Assembly (NCBI GenBank): GCA_044222245.1
Contig: JBGANQ010000009.1
Coordinates: 95,389-159,388 of the forward strand
Length of the DNA: 64,000 nucleotides
DNA from: CALFML01 sp044222245
GTDB taxonomy: Bacteria > Myxococcota_A > Polyangia > Palsa-1104 > JAEUJZ01
Direction: 5' to 3'
Below the pieces are notes generated by a model. That model saw nothing but the letters and a program-made list of their open reading frames with translations. It did no database searches and was not told where the DNA came from. Below, in pieces: positions 1 to 8,313 of the stretch (its first letter is position 1; each line of letters starts with the position of its first letter). Both the position numbers and the translations under genes were made by a program.

Positions 1-759
1 AGCGTCAAATTGTTTGGTGAAATAGAAAAGGATACTGCCGGAGAGTGGCGGGTTCGTGACGTTGTTGAATTAACTGTCGGGACAGAGACTGGCAAAGCAA
101 AGATTGTCAAAACAATTAGCTCGGCGGTCTTGCACGGTTCCGATTTATTCAACAACTCAAAAATTAAATCAATGTTTAGCAAGGAAGATTATTATTATTC
201 TGCGATAGAATTTACCTGCCACCGCACAGGTGCTGGCACTGTAGGTGAGGAAATTGGTGATTTTAAAGTTAGAATCAGCTTCAAGAGGAACCCAAAAATT
301 CTTGAGGTTGATATCAAACAACATTCCATCTTAGGGCACCTAGTCCCTGCCGCTCTTGCGAACACAATCTGTAGTTATTATTGGGCACGAACGTATGCGC
401 TCTATGAGCAGTATTTGGCGACGACTAAAGGCGGCGGCAAGTTAGTTGCTAAGACTCCGGCTGTAAGTACACCATCGGCATCGGCACCAGAGCCGACGGC
501 TGTTGCCCCCGCGCCTGGCGGTGCGAGTGCAACTTCGGCGGCGACACCAGGGCCTGCGGCTGTTGCCCCCATGCCTGGCGGTGCGAGTGTAACTTCGGCG
601 GCGACACCAGAGCCTGCAGCTGTTGCCCCCGCGCCTGGCGGTGCGAGTGCAACTTCGGCGGCGATACCGAAGCCTGCGGCTGTTGCCCCCGCGCCTGGCG
701 GTGCGAGTGCAACTTCGGCGGCGATTCCAAAGCCTGCTGTCATAGCGCGCCCGAACTGA
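1..759 (+). CDS. Hypothetical protein with C-terminal Ala/Pro repeat tail (5' truncated)
   Basis: The frame is open to the left edge and the first in-window start-like codon is a TTG at 10, so the gene almost certainly begins outside the window. The N-terminal ~150 residues form a compact, lower-GC domain with no family I recognise (strand-rich, with HRTGAGTVGEEIGDFKVRIS near residue 72). From about residue 157 the protein becomes four copies plus a partial copy of a 20-residue Ala/Pro/Gly/Ser/Thr repeat (core AVAPAPGGASATSAA), matching an exact 60-bp DNA period. The tail resembles an extended linker or a wall- or surface-spanning segment. No membrane segment is visible in the part seen. Function unknown; the coding call is supported by the switch from ordinary codon use to the in-frame repeat. 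Confidence 0.7.
   Translation, partial: SVKLFGEIEKDTAGEWRVRDVVELTVGTETGKAKIVKTISSAVLHGSDLFNNSKIKSMFSKEDYYYSAIEFTCHRTGAGTVGEEIGDFKVRISFKRNPKILEVDIKQHSILGHLVPAALANTICSYYWARTYALYEQYLATTKGGGKLVAKTPAVSTPSASAPEPTAVAPAPGGASATSAATPGPAAVAPMPGGASVTSAATPEPAAVAPAPGGASATSAAIPKPAAVAPAPGGASATSAAIPKPAVIARPN
481..740 (+). repeat. 60-bp tandem coding repeat, four copies plus a partial copy
   Basis: Each 60-bp unit starts near 481, 541, 601 and 661, with a decaying partial copy from 721. Units differ by a few substitutions (for example GCG to ATG in the APAP/APMP position) and keep the reading frame, so the array can expand or contract without frameshift. Confidence 0.9.
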
Positions 760-1281
760 TCGGGTTCAGACCGGGCGGGGTGATCCAAAATAGGCTTGGC
801 AAATTCGCTACTTGACAGCCCCGCCTGCCGGCCACACCTCCGCGCTGGCCCAACTCCAAGACGGGGCCGCCCCCCTCAGGACAGCCGCCGACCTGATCAG
901 GAAGCGCGCCGAGAGGGTGGTCCTGTGCGCGCACCTTCCGCCAGGGGAGCCGCGGCTTCCGGCGGTCGAGGTGCTCACCCGACGCTCGGCATGCGGACTT
1001 TCGACGACAGTTCGATCTCAGGAGGTAGGGATCGGCGGATCGGCGGTCGGTAGAGCGCCGGACGCCCCTACCGTTGATGATGTCATGCCGGAGCGCGGCC
1101 GACGGCTGGCACAGGAGCCGATCGCGTTCGCTGCGCTCACCGCTGATCAGAATCGGTGTCGGCCGAAGCTGTGGCTCGATTTCTCGGAGATCATGGCCGC
1201 GGATTACCGTTACTACTGACCTGGCGGGCGACGGCGGGCCATGCGCTTGAATGGGTAGCGGACTGATGCTACATTCCTTGA
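760..1281. other. GC-rich stretch without a convincing gene
   Basis: Open frames exist on both strands here, as expected at high GC, but none has a ribosome binding site, domain or composition that sets it apart. The stretch is much richer in GC than the genes on either side and could be a remnant of another insertion. Confidence 0.5.
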
Positions 1282-2469
1282 ATGTCAAACAAATACACTG
1301 TCTCTTTCATCTTCTACCTCGCCACCATGTCAACTGCCCTGAGTGGCTGCAAGAACCCATGCCCTCCTGGAGAGGAGCGCGATGGCGAGGCTTGCCGTTC
1401 CAAAGATGTCCTAAACTACATACGCTGTGCCGGCGAGCGCGGGATAACCAAGAATGTTATCGCGAATACTAAGACTGAGATCTCAGGATCTCCAAAAATC
1501 AACGGCCTGAAAATCGACATCGACTTCCCAGCATCTTACACGGCATCGAAAGCTGAGCAGAATCACACCGTGGCCAATGAAAACGAATGCATAATTCTTC
1601 GCGCCTGCGCTGAGCTGGCACATCTTAACATTCCAACTTGTGGCAATCATGACCAGGCTACCCCTTCTAATAAGCCATCTGCGAAAGTCCCGCCTGCGCC
1701 AACGCCAACGCCAACGCCAACGCCAACGCCAACGCCTGCGTCAACGCCTGCGACTGCGACTGCGCCTGCGACTGCTGCGACTGCTGCGACTGCGCCTGCG
1801 ACTGCGACTGCGCCTGCGCCTACACCTGCGCCTGCGCCTGCGCCTGCGCCTGCGCCTGCGCCTGCACCGGCCTCTCCGCCTCCGCCTCCGCCTCCGCCTA
1901 CTATTGCAAAAACCTCAGCAATCAATGAAGCATTCGTGAAGCGCATTGCTGATCACTGCGAGTGGGTTCTGCCGAGGACAGGTCGAGCAACATGGTGGCC
2001 CCAGATCCAAGCAGCAGCTCAACACGAAGTAAGTAAGACTGCCGACAATAGTGCTTTTTCCTATAATCGACAAATTGCTCTTCAATGTGAATCCATGCTC
2101 AAAGACAAAACCGCTGATGATAATGAATTATGGAACCGAATACGTTTATCTGCCCTGCGCGACATTGACGGCAAGGGACCGGAAGATAATACGAATGAAG
2201 CATTGATTAAGCGGATAGGCGAGCATTGTGAATGGGTTCTGCCAAGGACTGGTCGAGGCGACTGGTGGCCGCAGATTCAAACGGCTGCGCAGCATGACAC
2301 AAACAAGAGTGGAGACCACAGCAAATCGAACTACAATCGGCAAATAGCCATTCAATGCAAGCAATTTCTCCTTAGAAAAAATGACCCTAATGACACAAAT
2401 CTTTGGGATATGATTGACCTATCTGCCCGCAGAGACACCGCCCTAGAGCTCGATCGGGACTTGAAATAG
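1282..2469 (+). CDS. Putative lipoprotein with Pro/Ala/Thr linker and duplicated CEWVLPRTGR domain
   Basis: The N-terminus is a signal peptide ending in a lipobox-like STALSGC, so the protein is probably lipidated and exported. After a Cys-containing N-terminal domain (about residues 20-125) comes a long low-complexity linker of TP, TA and AP dipeptides followed by eight prolines (about residues 135-210), encoded by hexanucleotide repeats. The C-terminal half is two tandem copies of an ~85-residue domain (about 215-300 and 305-390), each carrying HCEWVLPRTGR, a WWPQIQ.AAQH segment and a NRQIA.QC segment. The two copies share most positions, so this is a recent-to-moderate internal duplication. 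I do not recognise the domain. The linker would hold it away from the membrane. Codon use is lower in GC than the host genes to the right, consistent with acquisition. Confidence 0.8.
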   Translation: MSNKYTVSFIFYLATMSTALSGCKNPCPPGEERDGEACRSKDVLNYIRCAGERGITKNVIANTKTEISGSPKINGLKIDIDFPASYTASKAEQNHTVANENECIILRACAELAHLNIPTCGNHDQATPSNKPSAKVPPAPTPTPTPTPTPTPASTPATATAPATAATAATAPATATAPAPTPAPAPAPAPAPAPAPASPPPPPPPPTIAKTSAINEAFVKRIADHCEWVLPRTGRATWWPQIQAAAQHEVSKTADNSAFSYNRQIALQCESMLKDKTADDNELWNRIRLSALRDIDGKGPEDNTNEALIKRIGEHCEWVLPRTGRGDWWPQIQTAAQHDTNKSGDHSKSNYNRQIAIQCKQFLLRKNDPNDTNLWDMIDLSARRDTALELDRDLK

Positions 2470-2834
2470 CGCTCGATCACGGCGGAGCCCATCTGGCGCC
2501 CGATTTCTGGATGGACCGTGGGGCTAAGGTTCGGTGACCGGGTGCGCCACCACCAACGTCATCGGGGCCGGGGCTGGCCCGGACACAGCAGTTGATAACG
2601 TCACGGAGCACCGGGGCTCGATGCTCGCCCGCGGGGCGGGGCGGGGCCGGGCAGGTTCGAGCGCCAGTGGCCGGTCGAGCGTGGCGGCGCGGGGTTGAGC
2701 CAGTCGGCCGCCAGCGACGGGTCGAGCGCGGCGCTGTCGAGATGGGCGAGTCGGACCGGGCCGGTCGAGCGCCTTTGCGATTGCTCGTCGATTTTCCAAT
2801 CGTCCTGAAGAGAGACTAAAGATCAGCCCGCTGA
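2470..2834. other. GC-rich spacer without a gene
   Basis: Contains several imperfect repeats of a GGTCGAGCG core between about 2660 and 2770 but no credible coding frame. Nothing else seen. Confidence 0.45.
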
Positions 2835-3119
2835 TTAGTGCTGCAGCCTTCCGCCAAGTAGCAACCAGGCTTCTTCGCATTCCAGCGCTTGGGCAAGCCC
2901 TGTGATCGTTCCGACTTTGGCGTCCACCGCCCCCTGCTCAATAGCCAAGAGGTTGTTGTGGTGCAGACCGCTGGCTGCTGCGAGGTCGCGGAGCGACCAG
3001 CCGCGCCTTTCCCGGCACTCCCGTATCCTTATGCCGAGGTCCCGCCGCCGCTGCATCTCGCGCTCCGAGTTCTCCGGCAACGTCTCGGGCCTTTCCTTCT
3101 TCCTGCGCCCTGCGGTCAC
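2835..3119 (-). CDS. XRE-family helix-turn-helix regulator
   Basis: A 94-residue protein with a classical Cro/CI-type helix-turn-helix: IRECRERRGWSLRDLAAASG followed by LLAIEQGAVDAKVGTI and a final ALECEEAWLLLGG helix. This layout (residues 30-90) is that of small phage- or plasmid-type repressors and toxin-antitoxin-type DNA-binding subunits. It has a short basic N-terminal extension. It reads away from the 3285-3605 gene, leaving a 165-bp divergent intergenic region that could hold its operator. No partner toxin is evident. Confidence 0.8.
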   Translation of the reverse strand: MTAGRRKKERPETLPENSEREMQRRRDLGIRIRECRERRGWSLRDLAAASGLHHNNLLAIEQGAVDAKVGTITGLAQALECEEAWLLLGGRLQH

Positions 3120-3284
3120 GCAGCAAATCCTAGCTCAGCTCGGGCAGCAGCGACGAAAAATAAATTCTGTCATCGTTTACATTGACAGATGAAATTCTTG
3201 ATCTACATTAGATATCAAGTAAGACGCAAGACGCTCATAGCCAATCGATCGCAATCACCTCAAACACCCGAAAGAGGATCGCCC

Positions 3285-3605
3285 ATGAGGAAAAGTCCAA
3301 AGCACAACAGCCTGACGATCGCTGAAACCAGAGAAGCAAGCCGATTGACCCGCAAGCTGACTGTGTTTGATTCGTTCCAATCGCTGCTCGCCTTCTATCG
3401 GGGCTTGTCAGGTGGATATCGCGCAGTAAATTGCCGGCTCAACCTACTTCCGCACTGGACGCCCGCCGAACGAGCCATGGAGATGGCGGAGCACAAGCTG
3501 CAGCTGGCTCTCGCTCACCTTGTGGATCGAGCCGAGGGTCGCGTAGGTCGACGCGAACGATACATCGTTTCCAGCCCGGTCTCATTGACGAAACGGGCTG
3601 CATAA
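3285..3605 (+). CDS. Small hypothetical protein
   Basis: A 106-residue protein; the start MRKSPKHNS is preferred over upstream in-frame starts because an AAGAGG Shine-Dalgarno sequence lies 6-8 bases before it. The sequence is basic and predicted helical (SLTIAETREASRLTRKLTVF; PAERAMEMAEHKLQLALAHL), with no recognisable family. Divergent from the XRE gene at 2835-3119 and followed by the gene at 3689 on the same strand, so it may belong to a small accessory operon. Function unknown. Confidence 0.5.
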   Translation: MRKSPKHNSLTIAETREASRLTRKLTVFDSFQSLLAFYRGLSGGYRAVNCRLNLLPHWTPAERAMEMAEHKLQLALAHLVDRAEGRVGRRERYIVSSPVSLTKRAA

Positions 3606-3610
3606 AAAGA

Positions 3611-3628
3611 GGCGGTGAAATCACCGCC
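3611..3628 (+). terminator. Hairpin after the 3285-3605 gene, possible terminator
   Basis: GGCGGTG-AAAT-CACCGCC is a perfect 7-bp stem with a 4-nt loop six bases after the stop codon. No T-run follows, so it may act as an mRNA-stabilising hairpin rather than an intrinsic terminator. Confidence 0.4.
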
Positions 3629-3688
3629 CCAGCAGGTTGCGCCTTGTCTCTTGGTCGGGTCGAGGCGCAAACCAACCAAGGGTGCGAT

Positions 3689-4021
3689 ATGCCGAACCGA
3701 CGAAAAAGTCAAGTTCAGATCACTCACGGGGCCAGCGCCGAAGAATGGGCTGAGGTCCACCAACAACTCAGGGACGATAAGGCACTCTGGGCGAATCTCC
3801 AGTTTCAGGGGATCTCGGGCCAGCCGGGTGGTCCGGTGCATGAAATGCGGGGGTGCCCGGTCTGCGGCACAACAGTATATCGCGAGGTCGCATTGATCGA
3901 TGCGGTCTCGGTGCTCTCCGATTACTGTGGGGTCGTTCAGCGGTCCCTCGCGATGATCCCGGTCCTCCTCACTCTTCCGGCCGCCGGCCGTGTGTCGAGT
4001 GAGGAGTCGTCCACCGCCTAG
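3689..4021 (+). CDS. Small protein with a possible zinc ribbon
   Basis: A 110-residue protein starting MPNRRKSQVQ, with AAGGG about 8 bases upstream supporting this start. The middle contains GCPVCGTTVYREVALIDAVS with a CxxC knuckle; a second Cys (DYCGVV) lies downstream, so a complete four-Cys site is not assured. The N-terminal third (GASAEEWAEVHQQLRDDKAL) is helical. No family recognised. It follows the 3285-3605 gene on the same strand with an 83-bp gap. Confidence 0.5.
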   Translation: MPNRRKSQVQITHGASAEEWAEVHQQLRDDKALWANLQFQGISGQPGGPVHEMRGCPVCGTTVYREVALIDAVSVLSDYCGVVQRSLAMIPVLLTLPAAGRVSSEESSTA

Positions 4022-4314
4022 CAGTCGTCCGCGCAGCCGGTGCTTGCCCAGCATGTAGGGCAGCCAGGTGCGGTAGCGCCACCGGCACACTTCCCAGACT
4101 TCCGCTGGGCGGTAGCTCCCCCCTTCGGCCCCCTCAACAAATTCCAGCGCGACAGCAACGAGCGGGTTTCGCCGCTGAGGAGCCAGACGAGCGCATAGCC
4201 TCCATGCTCGCCGAGGGCACAGCTTGCCCATCGGCAGGGTAGATGCCGCCATGAAGAAGTGGCATAGTGCGGCGCAAGAAGATCGAGCGACTGGAAGGAG
4301 GCGAGAAAATAGCC

Positions 4315-5703
4315 ATGGGCGACTACCTCATAAGAGCACGAGAATTGATCGAGCGACCGAGTGAAAGCCTTGCTGTCGAGATTAAGACATGGATCGATCC
4401 TGGTCAACCAGAAGGCGCGGCCAAGATTGTTCGTACAGTGCTCGCCTTATACAATAATAATGGCGGATATTTTATTATTGGTTTTGACGATAAGACTCTG
4501 CAGCCGGTTCCTCAAAACCTATTATCGGATGTCAGAGCATCATTTCATCCCGACGAAATACAAAGACTTATAGGCAAGTATGCTTCTGAACCTATCGAGA
4601 TTTTCGTGGAATTTCCTGAGTCAGAGGGTTGTGAATACCCAGTTATTGTAGTTCCCGGAGGAGTAAAAACACCTGTAGCAACGAAGTCAGAACTTAAAGT
4701 AGGTGATAAGAAGTTAATTTCTGTTGATGATGTATACATCCGTACTCTTAGAACGAACAACACACCGAGTAGCGCCAAGGCCACTTGGAAAGATTGGGCA
4801 CGAATTATAGAAATTTGTTTGGAAAATCGTGAGGCTGATATTGGCCGGTTTATGAGGAGACACCTCAATGGTATCGATCCGAAAACTGTGAGCAATATTA
4901 CTTCTGGTCTTTTAATGGCAAGTACAAAAGAGGAAACGAACATTGAGCGCGTAACACAGTATTTGGACGACAGCAATGCACGCTTCCAGCAAATCCTGAC
5001 TGCCGGACAAATTACGCTCCCCCCTCATGGCTCATGGGAAATCTCATTGTTATTGACTGGCGAAATCCCTCATCATTCAGCAAATAGAGATTTTATTCAA
5101 CTTTTGCATGCCAGCCATCCATCGTACGATAGCTGGCCTGTATGGATCGTAAATTTTGGTGGAAACCATAGGGATCAGGTGCCTTACCTGGAGAATAGAT
5201 GCTGGGAGCAATTTATTAATGACCAGTTTTTTAATAGAATTATAGATTTTATGCGCTTTGATCCTCAAGGGAAATTTTATCAGCGCAGCGCATTACAGGA
5301 AGACATGTTTAATAGCTCTCGCGGGATTGCTCCTAACACGGTGCTTGACTGTATATTGCCAATCATCAGAACATCCGAGGCTATTGCTGTTGGCATTTCG
5401 TTTGCCAAGGCAATGGGAGCAAATCCAGAGAAGACGCTACTTTCTTTTGGATTTAGATGGAATGGACTTCGTGGCAGAACTTTATTATCCATAGATCCGC
5501 ACACACATATGTATCCCCGTGGTCCTACCCGGGACGATAAAGTTGTATCATTTGTTGACGTACCGATGGAAACACCAGTATCTGCATTGAGCAATTACGT
5601 GAGTAAAGTTGTCCAGCCACTTTATGAGATTTTTGATGGATACATCATGAATCAACCAGCGATAGAGAGCTGGACTCGTAAGACACTGGAGAGACGGCAG
5701 TAG
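4315..5703 (+). CDS. AlbA_2 (Schlafen-type) domain protein
   Basis: The N-terminal ~120 residues match the AlbA_2/Schlafen putative nucleic-acid-binding domain: ESLAVEIKTW, then KIVRTVLALYNNNGGYFIIG and the following FDD. In known bacterial members this domain is often joined to a winged helix or helicase; here the C-terminal ~300 residues are unfamiliar, with DSWPVWIVNFGG and LLSFGFRWNGLRGRTLLSID segments. The start at 4315 is supported by GGAAGGAGG upstream, although an in-frame start at 4267 is also possible. The gene is clearly richer in AT than its neighbours (AATAATAATGGCGG runs), a sign of transfer. AlbA_2 proteins occur in regulatory and defence settings, but nothing nearby fixes its role. 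Confidence 0.75.
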   Translation: MGDYLIRARELIERPSESLAVEIKTWIDPGQPEGAAKIVRTVLALYNNNGGYFIIGFDDKTLQPVPQNLLSDVRASFHPDEIQRLIGKYASEPIEIFVEFPESEGCEYPVIVVPGGVKTPVATKSELKVGDKKLISVDDVYIRTLRTNNTPSSAKATWKDWARIIEICLENREADIGRFMRRHLNGIDPKTVSNITSGLLMASTKEETNIERVTQYLDDSNARFQQILTAGQITLPPHGSWEISLLLTGEIPHHSANRDFIQLLHASHPSYDSWPVWIVNFGGNHRDQVPYLENRCWEQFINDQFFNRIIDFMRFDPQGKFYQRSALQEDMFNSSRGIAPNTVLDCILPIIRTSEAIAVGISFAKAMGANPEKTLLSFGFRWNGLRGRTLLSIDPHTHMYPRGPTRDDKVVSFVDVPMETPVSALSNYVSKVVQPLYEIFDGYIMNQPAIESWTRKTLERRQ

Positions 5704-5764
5704 CGTTGCCGGCCAGTGAATGACCATAGGGGGAATGCCGGCTGGCGGGTCCAGCATGCTCCGC

Positions 5765-6817
5765 CTACAGTGTGGCGAGCGGGACGACATCTCGCGGCCC
5801 GCCATTTTTCTTGACGTAGGCCCGCGGACTTCCCTTTCTGCGACGAGAGCGGGGGAAGTCTGCCTCGGGAGCTTGCGCCCGATACTCACACAGCTTCTGA
5901 TACAGGGTGCGACGCGAAATTCCAAGCGCGTCGGCCGCCGACTGGCGGTTGCCCTCATGAGCCGCCAAAGTCGCACGGATCACCTGTCTCTCGGCATCCC
6001 TTAAACTTGTGCCGAGCGGGATTTCCACAGCGGGGGCGGAGACATGGCGAAGCAAGAACTGTCCCAGCGCCGCGTGGGTGATCTCGCCCGGCGAATGAGC
6101 AGCGGCAGCCTCAACTACACTCTTTAACTGTCGGACATTGCCGGGCCATGAGTACCCGACGAGAAGCTCGCCGGCATCGAAGGTGAAGCCCTTTCCCTCG
6201 GGCGAGCCCTGCCCCAGGAAAGACCGGGCCAAGTCAAGAATATCCTCTGGTCGCTTGCGAAGCGGCGGCACGTCCACCACCACGCCGAGGCGATAGTAGA
6301 GATCGGCGCGAAAGCGGCCTTGCCTGACAAGGCCCTCGAGGTCTTGGCTCGAGGTGCTCAGCACCCTCGGCACGGGCATTACCTTTGCTCGCCCGCCCCG
6401 GCTAATCGACACATCGGCAGGAAGGCAGCTGACCAGCACCGCCTGCGAGTCTTGGTCAAGTCGCCCAATGTCATGGAGTAAGAGCGTTCCCTTTTTCGCC
6501 AGAAAGAGGGCACTGCCCGCTCCTGGCCTAGCTGCCGAGCCTTCACCGACCAGCATATGGCGCAGCTCAGCCCCCCCGCTGAGCCCGGTGCAGCTAACGC
6601 AGGCGAGGTTTTGCCGCCCCGACTCGGCGTGGATCGCGAGCCCCAGCGTGTGTTTCCCCACGCCAGCTTCGCCTGCCAAGTGGATTGGCGACTGGCTGCT
6701 ACAGATCCGCCCAAGGATCGCAAAGGTCCTCGCCATGTGACTTGACCGTGAGGCTAGGGGACCGAGCGAAAAACATTGCTCCCCCTGCGAGGTGCTTGGC
6801 CGATCGAGCCTAGGCAT
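5765..6817 (-). CDS. Enhancer-binding-protein-like AAA+ regulator with Fis-type HTH, degenerate motifs
   Basis: A 350-residue protein built like a sigma-54 activator without a receiver domain: AAA+ core (about 20-245) and C-terminal Fis/HTH_8 helix-turn-helix (NRQSAADALGISRRTLYQKL). Conserved parts include Walker A-like GEAGVGKHTLGLAIH, the sensor/arginine region FRADLYYRLGVVVDVPPLRK and WPGNVRQL. However the GAFTGA loop is absent (the equivalent stretch reads MLVGEGSAARPGAGSALF) and Walker B reads GTLLLHDIGRL instead of GTLFLDEIG. GAFTGA contacts sigma-54, so this protein probably does not remodel sigma-54 holoenzyme and may bind DNA as a structural or sigma-70-type regulator. It follows the KGG-protein gene by 5 bp in a three-gene operon. 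Confidence 0.8.
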   Translation of the reverse strand: MPRLDRPSTSQGEQCFSLGPLASRSSHMARTFAILGRICSSQSPIHLAGEAGVGKHTLGLAIHAESGRQNLACVSCTGLSGGAELRHMLVGEGSAARPGAGSALFLAKKGTLLLHDIGRLDQDSQAVLVSCLPADVSISRGGRAKVMPVPRVLSTSSQDLEGLVRQGRFRADLYYRLGVVVDVPPLRKRPEDILDLARSFLGQGSPEGKGFTFDAGELLVGYSWPGNVRQLKSVVEAAAAHSPGEITHAALGQFLLRHVSAPAVEIPLGTSLRDAERQVIRATLAAHEGNRQSAADALGISRRTLYQKLCEYRAQAPEADFPRSRRRKGSPRAYVKKNGGPRDVVPLATL

Positions 6818-6822
6818 CTTCG

Positions 6823-7104
6823 CTATTCCTCTTCGGTTGCCCGCCGCGCTTTGTGCCTGGCCTTGGCTCCTTGCCGGCCAAGCTCGGCCATGTGACCCGG
6901 CACCGACGCGACTTTTGCCCCGCCCAATTTCCCGGCGGCGCTCGCTTCGGCGCTCGTAAACCTGTGGGCGACGCCTAGGCGGTGCGCGGCTTTGCCGCCC
7001 TTGCTCGCGATCGCCTTGTGCTGCTCGGAATCCATCGCCGCGAACCCACGGGGCTTGGGCTTGGTGACATCTTCTGTGGGGCCGCTGTCTTCACTCGCCC
7101 GCAT
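6823..7104 (-). CDS. KGG-repeat protein
   Basis: A 93-residue hydrophilic basic protein with repeated K/L-GG turns: IASKGGKAAHRLGVAHRF, AAGKLGGAKVAS and LGRQGAKARHKARR. This is the pattern of the KGG/GsiB-type stress-protein repeat family, which in several bacteria is general-stress induced; its biochemical role is not settled. The gene overlaps the end of the upstream membrane-GGDEF-HTH gene by 14 bp and precedes the AAA+ regulator by 5 bp, so translation is probably coupled. Confidence 0.7.
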   Translation of the reverse strand: MRASEDSGPTEDVTKPKPRGFAAMDSEQHKAIASKGGKAAHRLGVAHRFTSAEASAAGKLGGAKVASVPGHMAELGRQGAKARHKARRATEEE

Positions 7105-8077
7105 CGGAGACCTCGCCGGGCCTGGTGCTGGCGCTAGCCGGGGCGGCGCTCGATCCTCGGGCCGCTAGGATCTTCTTCTGCGTCGCGATGATCTCGCTAA
7201 GTGGGCCGGTGTCTGAAGGCGGTTCATTCGGGGCCTCGGGTTTGCCCTCGCTCGGCTCGCGGCGATCCTCTAGCACCGCTCGCTGGAGTGCCGTGACCCG
7301 CTCGAGACGCGTTACCCTCTGCACTGCCTGCTCGATGGTATCGAGCACCAGCAAAATATACTTCGCTGTCGAGGCGGTGCGAGCGCGGCCGGTTTCTAGA
7401 TCGCGAAGTGTCGTGTCACTCAGCCGGACCAAGGGAGCTAGTTCTTTTCGGGTAAGGCAGAGGGCTTCCCGCCGAGAACGAAGCGAAGCACCGAGAATTA
7501 TCTCGGTCTTCAAGTCAGCCGGCCAGCTATCCGGCTCGACAGTCGCGACCTCAATGCCCGACCAGCCGGCTACCTTGTCAATTGCCGTCCGAGCCGCTTC
7601 TCGGACCGTAGCTCTGATCGCCGGGTCGAGCGAACGAGTATAGGCCCAGCCGATCCTAGCTTCGATCTGCCGCGCCTGAAGCTCGCTGTGGAAGTAGTCG
7701 GCGACTTGCTCCGGGTCGAGCTTGCCATAAGAAATCAACAGAAAGGAGCCGCGGGCGAGGTCCAGGCAATAGAGCTGGTCCATGCCGTGTGCGCACATGC
7801 CCCGCAGGGCGTTTGCCACTTCCTTGGCCCTGCCGGTTTCGGCGATCTGAATTTCCGCCACGCTCAGCTCGCATGACAGCCTTTCTGCATGGCTCAGCTC
7901 TCGCTGCAGAGCGTAAGGCGTGCCGAGGGACGTAGACGGGTCGATCGTCTGGCTGCGCTCAAGCCGAGCGATGCGCGCCCTGTGCCTGCGGACGACCTCT
8001 CCGAGTAGGCATAGGGCCAAAAAAAAGACAAGGTGGTAGCCAACAGTGAACATGATCACCTCCAGGGGACTTGCCAT
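7091..8077 (-). CDS. Membrane-anchored degenerate GGDEF-like protein with XRE helix-turn-helix
   Basis: A 328-residue protein. Residues 5-28 form one transmembrane helix (VIMFTVGYHLVFFLALCLLG) followed by a basic stop-transfer. Residues about 40-180 resemble a GGDEF domain in layout (DPSTSLGTPYALQRELSHAE, then SVAEIQIAE) but the GGDEF active loop is not present, so cyclase activity is unlikely. Residues about 195-255 form a helix-turn-helix (RREALCLTRKELAPLVRLSD, TTLRDLETGRA). The C-terminus is a Pro/Glu-rich tail. A membrane-tethered, nucleotide-sensor-like domain fused to a DNA-binding domain suggests one-component signal sensing at the membrane. First gene of a minus-strand operon and divergent from the small XRE gene at 8314. 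Confidence 0.7.
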   Translation of the reverse strand: MASPLEVIMFTVGYHLVFFLALCLLGEVVRRHRARIARLERSQTIDPSTSLGTPYALQRELSHAERLSCELSVAEIQIAETGRAKEVANALRGMCAHGMDQLYCLDLARGSFLLISYGKLDPEQVADYFHSELQARQIEARIGWAYTRSLDPAIRATVREAARTAIDKVAGWSGIEVATVEPDSWPADLKTEIILGASLRSRREALCLTRKELAPLVRLSDTTLRDLETGRARTASTAKYILLVLDTIEQAVQRVTRLERVTALQRAVLEDRREPSEGKPEAPNEPPSDTGPLSEIIATQKKILAARGSSAAPASASTRPGEVSDAGE

Positions 8078-8136
8078 TCATGGGTCCGCTGGATAGGCTT
8101 GGCCCATCCAGGCGGTTGCTTGCCGCGGTGGATAAC

Positions 8137-8168
8137 GCCCCCGCCGGTGGTGACACACCGGCGGGGGC
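8137..8168. promoter_or_regulatory. Perfect 13-bp inverted repeat in divergent intergenic region
   Basis: Arms GCCCCCGCCGGTG and CACCGGCGGGGGC are separated by 6 nt (GTGACA). The repeat lies between the divergent genes 7091-8077 and 8314-8577, and no T-run follows on either strand, so an operator or attenuator is more likely than a terminator. The HTH proteins encoded on either side are candidate binders. Confidence 0.6.
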
Positions 8169-8313
8169 AACTACTCTCTTCCAAAACGTAAGGGGGGTGT
8201 GCGAATGTCCGCCGAATGGCAGATTCGCGTCTTAGCCCATCGGGGCGTTCCTATTTTCGGCCCAGGTTAGGAACAGGCTTGAGCCGAAGTCAACAAAAAA
8301 TTAGGGGGCAGAG

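Noticed and set aside
740..1288. 182-residue minus-strand frame and 135-residue plus-strand frame
   Set aside because: Overlapping open frames in GC-rich DNA with no domain, start signal or codon preference.
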